A stretch of 64,000 nucleotides of DNA from RGIG3701 sp964438515 (GTDB lineage Bacteria; Planctomycetota; Planctomycetia; Pirellulales; Thermoguttaceae): contig CAYTLK010000009.1 of NCBI GenBank assembly GCA_964438515.1, forward strand, positions 1-64,000. The letters run 5' to 3'. The position numbers and the translations under genes are program-made. The notes beneath the pieces were generated by a model that worked only from the letters and a program-made list of their open reading frames with translations, searched no databases and had not been told where the DNA came from. Of the stretch, positions 52,377-61,855 are shown one piece after another. Numbering within the stretch: the stretch's first letter is position 1; every line of letters begins with the position of its first letter.

Positions 52377-53897
52377 CTATTTTACGATGCGATTTACCGC
52401 ATCAAGGAACGCCAAAATACTCGCCTCAATGCAGTCAGTCGAAAGTCCCTGACCGCGATATTCCTGGTCTTTGAAACAAATCGCAACGTCCACTTTTCCC
52501 TGAGCGTCGTGTCCCACAGAAACGCTGTGGACGCGGTACTCACGACACTTCATTTCGAGTCCCGTCAGTTTGCAGATCGCGAGAAAAATCCCATCAATGG
52601 GGCCGTCGCCCGTCGTCGTTTCACTTTTTTCCTCCACCACAAAGTCGCCGCGCCGCAGTTTGATACTCGTTACGGGACGCTCGCCGGTTCCGGAAGTGCT
52701 TTGGTACGAATCCAGCGTCCAACTGATATTCGTAACTTCTTTCAACAAAGCACGCTGAACGAGTGACCGAATATCAGCGTCATAAATTTCTTTTTTGCGG
52801 TCGGCCAAAACTTTAAATTCCTCAAACAAATGGTTCAGCTGTTCCTGCGTGAGCGTGTATCCCAGCGTCGAAACTTTGTCGCTAAGCGCCGCACGGCCGC
52901 TGTGCTTTCCCAAAACCAAGTCGGTCTTCAAAAATCCAACGTCTTCCGGACGCATAATTTCGTACGTCGTGCAGTTTTTCAGCATTCCGTCCTGATGAAT
53001 TCCCGACTCATGCGCAAAGGCGTTTCGACCCACAATCGCCTTGTTTCGCGGCACTTCCAGCCCCGTAATTCCCGCAACGAGAGTGCTGGCCGGGACGAGA
53101 CGGCGCGTGACGATGTTCGTACTTGCTTTGAAGAAGTCGCGGCGAGTATTGAGCGCCATCGTGATTTCTTCGAGCGCGCTGTTTCCCGCACGTTCGCCCA
53201 ACCCGTTGATCGTGCACTCCACCTGACCGGCTCCCGCTTCGACCGCCGCCAGTGCGTTTGCAACCGCCAAACCCAAATCGTTATGACAGTGTACGGAAAT
53301 CACAGCGTCTTCGATGTTCGGAACTTTTTCCTTCAGCGTTCGAATGTACGTCGCAAACTGACTCGGAACCGCGTACCCCACCGTGTCGGGGATGTTTACC
53401 GTTTTCGCTCCCGCCCGAATGGCCGTTTCGATGGCGTCGCAGAGAAAATCCAGCTCCGTGCGGCTCGCATCTTCGGCAGAGAATTCGATATCTGCACACA
53501 ATGCGGCGGCTTTCCGTACGTATTTATCGATATTTTCGAGTACTTGTTCCTTCGTCATACGCAGTTTGTACTCGCGGTGAATCGGACTCGTCGCCAAAAA
53601 GACGTGAATTCTTGGTTTTTCCGCATTCTTTACGGCCTCCCAAGCCTCATCGATGTCGCGGTCTTTGCATCGAGCCAGAGCGCAAACGCTGCTTCCTTTG
53701 ACGACTTCTGCGATTTTCTGTACGGATTCAAAATCACCCGGCGACGCCACAGGAAACCCCGCTTCAATCACATCGACGCCCAATGAAGAAAGCATTTGTG
53801 CCACTTCGAGTTTTTCCTGCATATTCATGCTTGCGCCGGGGGACTGCTCGCCGTCACGCAAAGTTGTATCGAAAATCACGATTTTTCGTTCGGACAT
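52377..53897 (-). CDS. leuA: 2-isopropylmalate synthase
   Basis: A 506-residue enzyme, first step of leucine synthesis, condensing acetyl-CoA and 2-oxoisovalerate. Seen: DTTLRDGEQSPGASM near residues 10-24, the metal-ligand segment HCHNDLGLAVANALAA near 198-213, GAGQVECTINGLGERAGN and NAFAHESGIHQDGML; the C-terminal half carries the LeuA dimer/regulatory domain (about 385-506). Feedback inhibition by leucine at that domain is expected. AAGGAG lies eight bases before the ATG. A leader with a Leu-rich peptide and terminator precedes it (see 53968-54171), so expression is probably controlled by leucine level. Confidence 0.97.
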   Translation of the reverse strand: MSERKIVIFDTTLRDGEQSPGASMNMQEKLEVAQMLSSLGVDVIEAGFPVASPGDFESVQKIAEVVKGSSVCALARCKDRDIDEAWEAVKNAEKPRIHVFLATSPIHREYKLRMTKEQVLENIDKYVRKAAALCADIEFSAEDASRTELDFLCDAIETAIRAGAKTVNIPDTVGYAVPSQFATYIRTLKEKVPNIEDAVISVHCHNDLGLAVANALAAVEAGAGQVECTINGLGERAGNSALEEITMALNTRRDFFKASTNIVTRRLVPASTLVAGITGLEVPRNKAIVGRNAFAHESGIHQDGMLKNCTTYEIMRPEDVGFLKTDLVLGKHSGRAALSDKVSTLGYTLTQEQLNHLFEEFKVLADRKKEIYDADIRSLVQRALLKEVTNISWTLDSYQSTSGTGERPVTSIKLRRGDFVVEEKSETTTGDGPIDGIFLAICKLTGLEMKCREYRVHSVSVGHDAQGKVDVAICFKDQEYRGQGLSTDCIEASILAFLDAVNRIVK

Positions 53898-53967
53898 TGT
53901 TTTTTCTCCTTGATTTTAACTTCCTGTTTTTATTTTTATACGTTGAGTGTTTGTTTATAAAGGGAAT

Positions 53968-54008
53968 AAAAAAACCGTAAAGCCGCTTTGGGAGCGATTT
54001 TACGGTTT
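53968..54008 (-). terminator. Attenuator terminator upstream of leuA
   Basis: On the minus strand, arms AAACCGTAAA (53999-54008) and TTTACGGTTT (53972-53981), inner CGCT/AGCG pairing, and a T-tract of seven residues. It lies about 70 bases before leuA. Its 5' part (53990-53999) can instead pair with 54071-54080 (9 of 10 positions), an antiterminator. Confidence 0.8.
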
Positions 54009-54035
54009 GGAATGGTTCAAAATGTCAGAAAAAAA

Positions 54036-54134
54036 TCATCTGCCGCATGAATCCATACGATTCCCCGTCCAATCGCCGCCAAGCGGCGTGGTAAGGAGGA
54101 GGATTTCGAAATGTATAGCATTAATCTTTTTCAT
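54036..54134 (-). CDS. Leader peptide of the leuA attenuator
   Basis: A 32-residue reading frame in the leuA leader, beginning MKKINAIHFEILLLTTPLGG and ending CGR. Codons 12-14 are three consecutive leucine codons (CTC CTC CTT), with another Leu at codon 18. The region immediately after them folds as a CGCCGC-TTG-GCGGCG hairpin (54074-54088). Ribosome stalling at the leucine codons when charged tRNA-Leu is scarce would release this hairpin's 3' side to form the antiterminator. The start is almost at the predicted transcript 5' end, with no Shine-Dalgarno, so translation may be leaderless; this is the weakest point. The peptide itself is likely not functional. Confidence 0.75.
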   Translation of the reverse strand: MKKINAIHFEILLLTTPLGGDWTGNRMDSCGR

Positions 54135-54143
54135 GATGAATAC

Positions 54144-54171
54144 AATATACCACATTCCGTCATTTTGTCAA
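54144..54171 (-). promoter_or_regulatory. Promoter of the leuA leader
   Basis: TTGACA (54166-54171) and TATATT (54144-54149) on the minus strand, 16 bases apart: near-consensus. Transcription should start a few bases before the leader-peptide ATG. Confidence 0.75.
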
Positions 54172-54283
54172 GCGGGAGAAACCGAAATTTTTGATTTTTT
54201 TCACATTTTTGTTTTCCTATGCTTGCGTTCCTGCAGGAAACTTGTATAATGTAGGAAATGTTTCTATGGAAAAGAAGTATTTT

Positions 54284-54387
54284 TATACCCGATGCATTTT
54301 GAATTTTCGCTTCTCCGTCGTTACTCTATCGAGAAACGACTGCCGCAGTCAGCGCCCAATGCGAAATTTTCAAGTGGAACGAGTATA
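54284..54387. mobile_element. MITE-like element family A, copy A3
   Basis: 104 bp, inverted relative to A1 and A2, bounded by TATA on both sides. It lies between the leuA leader promoter and the gene at 54418. Its right end (GAGTATAATG) makes a -10-like box for that gene. Confidence 0.8.
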
Positions 54388-54417
54388 ATGTAAAAAATTA
54401 AAAAAAGGATTGAAATC

Positions 54418-56169
54418 ATGAACGATTCCAGTAAATCGGAGTGCGTTTCGAACGCAAACGACATTTCGGAGGGGAATTTGCAGGAAGAACTGAAGAATGC
54501 TTCAAAAAAAAGATGATGGTTCGTCAAAAAAAGATTTTGGATTCTGATTTTTGTACTTTTTCTATTATACCTGACCGAGTGTCCTTCGTTTTTTGTACGA
54601 ATCACTCCAGAGTCGCATTTCATCACGGAGCCGCGAACCCGCTGGGGGCGGAGCGTCGATTACGTGGAAGCAAATTATGAGTCGTACGCCGCGATGCTGG
54701 AAGAGCCGGAAAAAAACGGTTTTCGACTGGTTTTGAAGTCGTTCGGACCGCAGGCGCTCGGAAAACCGCAGAATTCCTCAAATTTTGAGAAAATTCCGTG
54801 GGAGTCGCTCTCGACGCACAAAGACTCGCGCGTCTGGTGGGAGACCGAGTGGGTCCCTGTCTGCGAAAAACTGCACCTCGACCCCAAACAAAAGCCTGAA
54901 AATCCAGGATTTACGGGTTTTTGTGACTCCTGCGATTTTTGTGAATTTATTCAGTTGAATGGAATTCGAGGGGACGAACCGTTTCGGAAAGATGTACCGT
55001 TTTTAAGGGGAAAAGACGTACGAATTTCGGAAGAGGACGCGAAAAACTACTCTCAAAAACTTCTGAACGAGCTTTGGAATCCGTCCGAAAATCCGCAGGC
55101 CGCCGCGTGGCTCGAAGGACGAAAAATGTGGTTCGAACGCTACGCACAGGGCGTAAAGTACCCGATTTTCGTCTCTTTTTACCCCGCAACCGGACTGAAC
55201 GAAGGCGACACGCCGAACCTTTCCTCCACGATATTGAATGATGCGGTGGAAAATCGTGGATTTTCCTGTGCGATAATAATGCGAATCAATTCTGAAATCT
55301 GTACGGACGAAATCGAGACGGCCATCGACGACATTCTGACGCTTTTTCGCCTTGCGCGCCATCAAGGAACGGGAATGAAATGTTTCGTCACGCGGCTCAT
55401 CGGAAACGCAATCGAAAGCGAGGCGAACGAAGCCGTTCAAGCGCTGTTGAAAAGCGGAAAAGCCTCCGAATCGCAGCTGGTTCGGCTTGAATCTGAAATT
55501 CGTACGATTTCGAGTCGGTCAGACGATGCGTCCGTTTTCGACGGTGAAATGCTGATGGTTTACGATGCGGTTCAGCTGTTTTTTCGACGGGATCCTTCGA
55601 TTCGTGAACTGTTTTCCGTGTCGCGCTGGTTCCCGCTTTTGTTCGACGAAAATCGGGTTCGAGTGCTTTTTGCGAAAGACGTTCAGCAGTTCCGCGACGC
55701 GTTTCTTGAAAAAGAGCCGTACGCCCGGAAAGAAAAAATGGATGCGTGGGAAAAATACGCCGCAACAGATTTTAGCAACCACTACGTCCGATATTTAGTA
55801 ACGATTCAGGGGCGTTCCCGCCTTGGTGCGCGCTGGCTGCAGCAAACGCTTCTTAATTTCGAACCGATGGTGCTGGAATCGTTTTCATTTCGCCAGGCGC
55901 AAACCCCTTTGAGCCTCGTTGCAATCGCAATCGAACGTTTTCGACTGAAAAACGGACATTTACCCGAAGCGCTGGACGCACTCGTTCCCGATTTTTTGCC
56001 GGAAAAGCCTCTCGACCCCTGCACGCAGCGCGACACGCTCGTGTACCGCATTTCGGAGGACCAAAACTCATTTCTTCTTTACAGTCTCGGCCCGAATCTC
56101 AAGGACGACGGCGGCGATGCAGAGGAAATGCGGGACGTCGTTTTTCCTATTCCGCCCTTTAAATCCTGA
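54418..56169 (+). CDS. Planctomycete conserved protein with in-frame stop
   Basis: From the ATG at 54418, which has AGGA seven bases before it, one frame runs to 56169 but contains a TGA at 54514-54516 (codon 33). Upstream is a polar stretch (MNDSSKSECVSNANDIS). After the stop come a membrane helix (FWILIFVLFLLYL, about codons 40-53) and the large soluble part starting VEANYESYAAML, with the C-terminal segment AIERFRLKNGHLPEALDALV and LPEKPLDPCTQRDTLVYR, as in planctomycete proteins of unknown function. The codon code is standard elsewhere (TGA ends leuA leader, dnaA, nadB), so this is a nonsense mutation, readthrough or sequence error. The open part from 54664 (GTG) is 501 residues. Confidence 0.65.
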
Positions 56170-56186
56170 AAAACATTCCATGAATG

Positions 56187-56540
56187 CTACTTTTTCACAA
56201 TCCGATTCTTCTCGTCCACATGAACGATAGTGGGTTTGTGCGCGTGCGCCTCTTCGTCGGTCATCGTCGCGTAAGTAATCAGCACGACGAGGTCGCCGGG
56301 ATAGCCCAACCGAGCGGCCGGTCCGTTGAGCATCATCGTTCCGGACCCCGCAGGAGCTTCGAGGAGGTAGGTTACAAGGCGCTCGCCATTATTTACGTTC
56401 AAAACGTGTACTTCCTCACCCGGAAGCATGTCGGCCGCATCCAATAAATCTTTATCGACAGCAATACTCCCCTCATAATCCAGCTTGGTGGCGGTGAGCG
56501 TGGCGCGATGGATTTTGGATTTGAACATATGACGGTACAT
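56187..56540 (-). CDS. panD: Aspartate 1-decarboxylase proenzyme
   Basis: A 117-residue pyruvoyl enzyme that makes beta-alanine for pantothenate. The self-cleavage site Gly24-Ser25 is in YEGSIAVDKDL, with the preceding segment MFKSKIHRATLTATKLD aligned to the family. Downstream are VNNGERLVTYLLEA and GPAARLGYPGDLVVLI. Start at 56540 gives the same spacing to the cleavage site as in E. coli. It stands alone; the convergent gene at 54418-56169 ends 18 bases away. Other pan genes are not in the window. Confidence 0.96.
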   Translation of the reverse strand: MYRHMFKSKIHRATLTATKLDYEGSIAVDKDLLDAADMLPGEEVHVLNVNNGERLVTYLLEAPAGSGTMMLNGPAARLGYPGDLVVLITYATMTDEEAHAHKPTIVHVDEKNRIVKK

Positions 56541-56708
56541 AATAACATCCTTTTCAAAAAAGCATTCAATTTTTCCCCTATTATAAATCGTTCTGAAAAT
56601 AAATCAATGCGGTACATCACAAATTACGCAAAATTTCTTTTTTGAAAAGGATTTTTGAAACAAAAGACGCAAAAATATAGGGGAAAATATTCTCTCACGT
56701 CTTAAATA

Positions 56709-59087
56709 TTAAGGTTCCCGTAAAAAGAGGACCCGATCGACAAAAATCGCCTCAAGTTTCTCGCTGTGCGCGTGCGCGAACCAGACGTACGCACCTGCAG
56801 GAATCTCCACCGTTCCGAGGTCGATCCAACGAAATTTCGGATCAAATGTTCCGTCCGACAACAAAAATTGGTCGGGCTGAAGCTGCTGAACGCGCGCACC
56901 CTTTTTCGAAACGGTGTCGTACACGCCCCACGAACCAAGCCGTTTTTCGTACTCCGTCCCCTCGCACCGAAGCGACGCAAGAATCCTGTAACGCCCTGAA
57001 AATTCCGGGAAGAATTGCGTGTTCCAATCGACCAGCGTCCCCATTTTCACCGATTTTCCATTCCACGCAGCCTCATCCGGCACAATCTCCGCCGCGTTGC
57101 TGACGTTCAGGAACCCCAGCGCGTCAAAAATCATCCAGTCGCCGTCTTTCAGCCCCTTACACACATCCGGCGGATTGCGTCGAGCCGCGAAATTCCCAAG
57201 AATGGAGATTAGAAAATTTTCTAATCCGCTTTTTTGTCCGATTTGAGCGCTTTGAATTTTAAACTCCGCACATTTCTGTACAAAATCCTTCGCAGCCGCT
57301 TCCGGGTCGGTCGGACCTTCAAACGGAACACCGGTCGTTCGGGATTCCTCGCGCAGCGCGTCGTAACGATAAATCCAGACGGAATCAATCGCAAGCATCG
57401 TCTTTTGAAGACGTTTCAACTCGTCCGAGTCGGAACCGTACGTTTTTTCGGAGGTTTCAAGCGCCTGATTCCGCAGTTCCGATGCACGATTAAGCGTCGC
57501 CAAATCGAGCCACAGCAGCGTTTTCGCGCCGAAACAACCCAGGTGCAAATCGACTTTTTCCGCCCGATCGTGAAGCACATCGAGATATTCTTTCAGAATC
57601 GGAGCGGCTTTTTCACCATAAAACCCGGCTAAAAATTCGTCTTTCAGCGCCTCCGGGTCCTGCGTCGGGTCCCACATCAGCTGCGCCAAAACCCAGTTTC
57701 GCATCTCGACGAAATCGTCCCCTTCCGCCTCTTCAAACAGCCCGACAGCTCCGTTTTTCACGAAGTACTGAACGTTCGGACCAATCGCACGCAGATTCGG
57801 AAACGGCCCGATATAATCGTGATAGTTTGTTACATAATCCCAAATAAAAAAATATTTCGCCAGAGACTTCCAGCCCGCGAGATCGTCGTCGAAATCCTTG
57901 TTCGAAACGTCCGAAAGCGGCTTGAGAAACGAGCACTCGATGGTACAAAGTCTCACCAGCACATTGTCGCGAATTTGAATTCCGACCGGCGGACGGCGTG
58001 TGTACTGATATGCGAGCGACTCGACGTACACGTCGGGAAATTCCGCTTCTACCGCCTCCGCCACACGATTAATGAACGCAAAATGCGACCCGGAAGGCCC
58101 TCCGTGCGCCTCGTCGAACGCTTTGCAGCGCGGACACGTACAAAATTTGTAACAGTCATTCTGCGATACATCGATGAATTTCGTTTCAGGATTCTTTCGA
58201 AGGAGTTCCAGCACGTTTTTGATGAATTCGTTCGTCATTTCTTCGTTCGTGAGGCAGAGCTGCGCGTTCTCGCACGTACGTTTGCCGTCGATCTCCGAAA
58301 ACCATTCGGGATGCGTTTCGAAGTATTTTTCCGGCGGAATGTAACCATAAAACGAGTGACACCAGTTCAGCAGGTTGTAATGCCCGCCGTATTCGTCTCC
58401 GAGGCGGTGATGGTGACCGTTCAGACGATTGTGCGCCGCAAAAGGAACGTCCCACGCAAGTCGGTTGTACACCTCACGATACAGCAGCTTTGGAGCGTAC
58501 GAAATTCGAAAATCGTTTGAAATTTCGAGCTTTTCGAGGTGCGGAATTTGTGTGACGTTCGGCGCCCACCAACGAACGCCGACGCATTTTTCCAAAAAGA
58601 CGTACACCGCGTTCAACGTTCCGCGAGGAGCCGCCCCCGCCAAAAGCAGGGAGCCGTCAGAAAGCATTTCAAGTCGGATTTCATCGTCCCGGAGTGCGGA
58701 AAAATCGAGACGTTCCGCCGCTTTCGACGTTTTACCGACCGCCAAGAATGGACCGGAAGCCGAATTTGCGTCTGTTCCCGTTCCAGTTTCCGTTCCAGTT
58801 CCAGCGTCTGTTTCAGTTTTTGTTTCAGTTTTTGTTTCAGTTTTTGTTTCAGTTTTTGTTTCAGTTTTCGTTTCAGTTTCAAAAAGAATCGGAAGTGAGA
58901 CTCCCGTCGAACTCTGAATGTAAAATTGCAGCTCCTCCGCCGCCTTTTTCTCGGCCGGCAGAGCGTCTTTGGGAAGTAAAATATTGTACGCAGAACCCCC
59001 ATTTTCCACAATATTTGCGGCAGAAAGCAGGGATGTTGAAAAAAGGACAATAATTGGAACGAGTCCAATGTTTCGATGAATTTTCAT
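56709..59087 (-). CDS. Secreted DUF4838-type protein with Glu-Thr-Lys repeat
   Basis: A 792-residue secreted protein: signal peptide (cleaved near LLSAAN), then a glycosyl hydrolase 67-like N-domain (about residues 28-185, with DALPAEKKAAEELQFYIQ and RGTLNAVYVFLEKCVGVRWW) interrupted at about 70-95 by a tandem ETKT repeat, then a TIM-barrel-like DUF4838 domain (about 200-560: HPEWFSEIDGKRTC, FIDVSQNDCYKFCTCPRCK, RLCTIECSFLKPL). A C-terminal carbohydrate-binding-like domain follows. It likely acts on a polysaccharide; the substrate is unknown. It shares strand with the GH127 gene 212 bases upstream, separated by repeat copy C4. Confidence 0.8.
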   Translation of the reverse strand: MKIHRNIGLVPIIVLFSTSLLSAANIVENGGSAYNILLPKDALPAEKKAAEELQFYIQSSTGVSLPILFETETKTETKTETKTETKTETKTETDAGTGTETGTGTDANSASGPFLAVGKTSKAAERLDFSALRDDEIRLEMLSDGSLLLAGAAPRGTLNAVYVFLEKCVGVRWWAPNVTQIPHLEKLEISNDFRISYAPKLLYREVYNRLAWDVPFAAHNRLNGHHHRLGDEYGGHYNLLNWCHSFYGYIPPEKYFETHPEWFSEIDGKRTCENAQLCLTNEEMTNEFIKNVLELLRKNPETKFIDVSQNDCYKFCTCPRCKAFDEAHGGPSGSHFAFINRVAEAVEAEFPDVYVESLAYQYTRRPPVGIQIRDNVLVRLCTIECSFLKPLSDVSNKDFDDDLAGWKSLAKYFFIWDYVTNYHDYIGPFPNLRAIGPNVQYFVKNGAVGLFEEAEGDDFVEMRNWVLAQLMWDPTQDPEALKDEFLAGFYGEKAAPILKEYLDVLHDRAEKVDLHLGCFGAKTLLWLDLATLNRASELRNQALETSEKTYGSDSDELKRLQKTMLAIDSVWIYRYDALREESRTTGVPFEGPTDPEAAAKDFVQKCAEFKIQSAQIGQKSGLENFLISILGNFAARRNPPDVCKGLKDGDWMIFDALGFLNVSNAAEIVPDEAAWNGKSVKMGTLVDWNTQFFPEFSGRYRILASLRCEGTEYEKRLGSWGVYDTVSKKGARVQQLQPDQFLLSDGTFDPKFRWIDLGTVEIPAGAYVWFAHAHSEKLEAIFVDRVLFLREP
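58809..58880. repeat. 12-bp tandem repeat coding Glu-Thr-Lys-Thr
   Basis: The unit TTTTTGTTTCAG is repeated four times exactly and twice with one change, inside the DUF4838 gene. Because the unit is 12 bp, gain or loss keeps the frame and changes only the length of the charged tract. Confidence 0.8.
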
Positions 59088-59157
59088 ATATTTTTCTTTC
59101 TAAATTTTCGGTTTCGGCGGCACGCACGACTCCCCCAGAAGGGAGAATCGCACTGTC

Positions 59158-59262
59158 CGTAAGTCGCTCTCGGTCGTGGGGAAAAAACATTTTAAATGTT
59201 GTTTTTTCCCCAGTTACACGCACCCGATCGTACCGGGGCAAAAACTTTTTGATATTTCGTTT
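59158..59262 (-). repeat. Two-hairpin 3' element, copy C4
   Basis: Sense-oriented after the GH127 gene, starting about 40 bases beyond its stop. Small hairpin AAAAAC to GTTTTT, then GGGGAAAAAACATT and AATGTTGTTTTTTCCCC (59178-59211), then CACGACCG. It is the most diverged of the four copies. Confidence 0.7.
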
Positions 59263-59299
59263 TTAGGAATTCTTTTATTATTTTAATCGTGAATTTCTT

Positions 59300-61855
59300 T
59301 TAAAATTTCCACTCATACACGCCGCCGGCCCAGTTTTTTTGGGACTGAATCTCCACACGCAGAGCCGTCGTTTTTACCGAATCAAACGTCGTCGTGTTGA
59401 ACTTGAAAAACTCCACCCCAAACCCGCTCGGATTCGTCACAGGTTTCCAGTTTCCTTCGGCGTCCAAATACAGCAGTTTCCACGACTCCGGAACCCGGCA
59501 CGCACCGTAATCGCGGTCATCAAACCAGAAAATCTGTACCTGCGAAACGTTCACCGCCGCCGGAAAATGATACTCCATCCACAAACTCGCCCCCAGTTGC
59601 GGCCACCAGTGCATCCTCGGAAAATTCCGGTCTTTCACGTCGGTCGGAACCCGTCCATCCTTCATATTTTCAGGATCTTTCACGAAATCCGGTACCACAA
59701 TCTGCGTCAGTTCCAACGTCGAAATCGGACGCACCGCTTCGGGGGTTCGAGCGAGCCACACCGCCATCTGCCGCGCCTCCCGATGCGCCCACGCATAATA
59801 CGGAATCGCCCGGAACGTCACGGAACGCGACGCCAAATCTTCTGTTGAACCCGCCGCAGAAGCGCCCTCCAACTGCGGGTTTTTCCGAAATTCGAGTGCC
59901 GTCCCCGTAAGCGTCAGAACACCGCCCACGAGTTCCGGCTCCCATTTTTCCTGAATTTCCGCATCGTCTGGAAGAAGCAGCGAGAAAAGCGACTTCGTAT
60001 CCGCATCCTGCTGCTCGACGCAAAACACAATCGGACCGCGCTGCAGCGCCGTTTTTCCCCGATCCGCCTCCACTCGTTCGTCCGCCAGAACACGCTGAAC
60101 CGTCATCGGAAAATCCAACGTCACCGTCTCGCCCGGCTTCCACGCACGCGTAAGCGTTACAAATCCGTCTTTGATTTCGGGTTTAGAAATCTGTTTTCCA
60201 TCGACCGACACACTCCACGCCGTCGGTTTGAAGTTCAGAAAAGTGTACAACTTTTCCGTTCCATCATCCGCCGCCGGAACTGCATCTCCGCACACCCAGC
60301 CGGGAACGCGGAATTTGAGGGTGTAAGTCCCTTCCGTCTGCGTCGTCACCGCAATTTTTCCGTCCCAAGGATAGTTCGTTTTCTGTTCGAGCGTCACTTT
60401 GGCGGGCTGCTCGTTCACGCGCGCGTCGAGCGTCACTTTGGAATTCGTGTACAGATTTACGTACACAGAATCATTTTTAACGGCGTAAATGTAACCCGAC
60501 ATCGAGGCGAGAAAGCGGCAGAGATTGCTGGGACAGCAAGAGCAACCGAACCAGGGGCTTCGTTCCCGCCCGCCGGTCCGAACTTCGAGGACGTTCGGAT
60601 AGAAAAAACGATTTCCTTCGAGATTGATTCCCGAAAGCGCCGCATTGTACAGAATTTTCTCCAAAACGTCGTAATATTCGGCTTTTCCAGAATCGAGGAA
60701 CATTCGGTGCGCCCAGAAAATCGCCGCGAGCTGCGCGCACGTTTCACAATATGCGGTGTCGTTCGGCAAATCGTACGCCTCTCCGAACCTTTCGCCCTCA
60801 GGAACCGCACCGATTCCTCCGGTTACGTAGATTTTTCGAGCAATCACGTCGTTCCAAATGGTGTGAATCGCAGAATTATACGCTTTATCGCCGGTCAAAG
60901 CCGCCGCATCCGCCATTCCGGAATACATGTAACACGCACGCACCGCGTGTCCGACGGCTTCTTTCTGTTCGACGACGGGCAAATGGTCCTGATTGTACTT
61001 TCCGTAACACTTGAACGTTCGTCCTTCGTCCTTTCCGCGCAAATCAAGAAAGTGCTTCGCAGCGTCCAAATACTTCTTTTCGCCCGTCAAACGATAGAGT
61101 TTCGAAAGACCGATTTCAATTTCTTGGTGTCCCGGGGGCCAGTTCTGAAATTTTCCGTCTCCAAAAGTGTCGCAAATGAGATTCGCGGACTTCAGCGCCA
61201 CGTCGAGCAAATTGCGTTTTCCTGTCGCAAGATAGTGCGCGTAGGCCGCCTCGTACAGATGACCGACGCAGTAAAGTTCGTGTCCTCCCGCACTCGTCCA
61301 GCGTTCCGGCCCGCCCGGCGGCATATACTGACCGTCCTTGTTTTCGGCCTTCTGATAAATTGTTCGACTTGTGTACAAATATCCGTCAGGTTCCTGAGCG
61401 GCCGCGATTTTCGCGATGAGATCGTCGAGATACGCGTCGAGTTTTTTGTCCTCCTGCAGCGCCAAAACATATGCGGCTCCCTCAATCACTTTGTACACGT
61501 CGGAATCATCGAAGAAAATCCCCTGAAATTTCCCCTCTTCCAACCCTCCTGCTTTCGCAAAGTTGCTGATTCGGCCGGTTTCCTCACACTTTTTGAACGA
61601 AAATGGAATCGTTTCCGTCCGCACAGCATCGATTCTCGGTTTCCAGAATCCGTCCGGCACTTCGACCTGCGTGAAAGGAACGGGAGAAATATTGTACTCA
61701 TGCGAGTCCGAAACTGCGGCGGGTTCGGCGGATTTTAAGGATTCGGAAGGATTGGAAGGTTCGGCGGGTTTTGCGGATTCGGCGTTCAAAACGTTTCCGA
61801 CGCACAAAACGAGCGCGGCGCACATTCCCGCGCAGCACCAAAAGGATTTTTTCAT
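59300..61855 (-). CDS. Secreted GH127-type beta-L-arabinofuranosidase
   Basis: An 851-residue protein: signal peptide (cleaved near NVLNAESA), Ser/Pro/Glu-rich linker (about residues 25-50), then a GH127 (DUF1680) domain at about 55-640. Seen: VPDGFWKPRIDAVRTETIP, GGHELYCVGHLYEAAYAHY, AVGHAVRACYMYSG and the zinc/nucleophile cysteines TAYCETCAQLAA and WFGCSCCPSN, which in this family hold Zn and supply the catalytic Cys. The C-terminal 150 residues (YHFPAAVNVSQVQIFWFDDR) look like an F5/8-type carbohydrate-binding module. It likely removes arabinofuranose residues from plant glycans or extensin-like chains outside the cytoplasm. It is upstream of the DUF4838 gene on the same strand. Confidence 0.92.
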   Translation of the reverse strand: MKKSFWCCAGMCAALVLCVGNVLNAESAKPAEPSNPSESLKSAEPAAVSDSHEYNISPVPFTQVEVPDGFWKPRIDAVRTETIPFSFKKCEETGRISNFAKAGGLEEGKFQGIFFDDSDVYKVIEGAAYVLALQEDKKLDAYLDDLIAKIAAAQEPDGYLYTSRTIYQKAENKDGQYMPPGGPERWTSAGGHELYCVGHLYEAAYAHYLATGKRNLLDVALKSANLICDTFGDGKFQNWPPGHQEIEIGLSKLYRLTGEKKYLDAAKHFLDLRGKDEGRTFKCYGKYNQDHLPVVEQKEAVGHAVRACYMYSGMADAAALTGDKAYNSAIHTIWNDVIARKIYVTGGIGAVPEGERFGEAYDLPNDTAYCETCAQLAAIFWAHRMFLDSGKAEYYDVLEKILYNAALSGINLEGNRFFYPNVLEVRTGGRERSPWFGCSCCPSNLCRFLASMSGYIYAVKNDSVYVNLYTNSKVTLDARVNEQPAKVTLEQKTNYPWDGKIAVTTQTEGTYTLKFRVPGWVCGDAVPAADDGTEKLYTFLNFKPTAWSVSVDGKQISKPEIKDGFVTLTRAWKPGETVTLDFPMTVQRVLADERVEADRGKTALQRGPIVFCVEQQDADTKSLFSLLLPDDAEIQEKWEPELVGGVLTLTGTALEFRKNPQLEGASAAGSTEDLASRSVTFRAIPYYAWAHREARQMAVWLARTPEAVRPISTLELTQIVVPDFVKDPENMKDGRVPTDVKDRNFPRMHWWPQLGASLWMEYHFPAAVNVSQVQIFWFDDRDYGACRVPESWKLLYLDAEGNWKPVTNPSGFGVEFFKFNTTTFDSVKTTALRVEIQSQKNWAGGVYEWKF

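Noticed and set aside
54514..54516. UGA read as Trp or selenocysteine (altered code)
   Set aside because: TGA serves as the stop of dnaA, nadB, fliH and the leu leader in the same window, and no SECIS-type hairpin is seen directly after it; readthrough is left open only as a finding.
58809..58880. CRISPR-like array
   Set aside because: Units are contiguous 12-bp repeats without spacers and lie in frame inside a gene.
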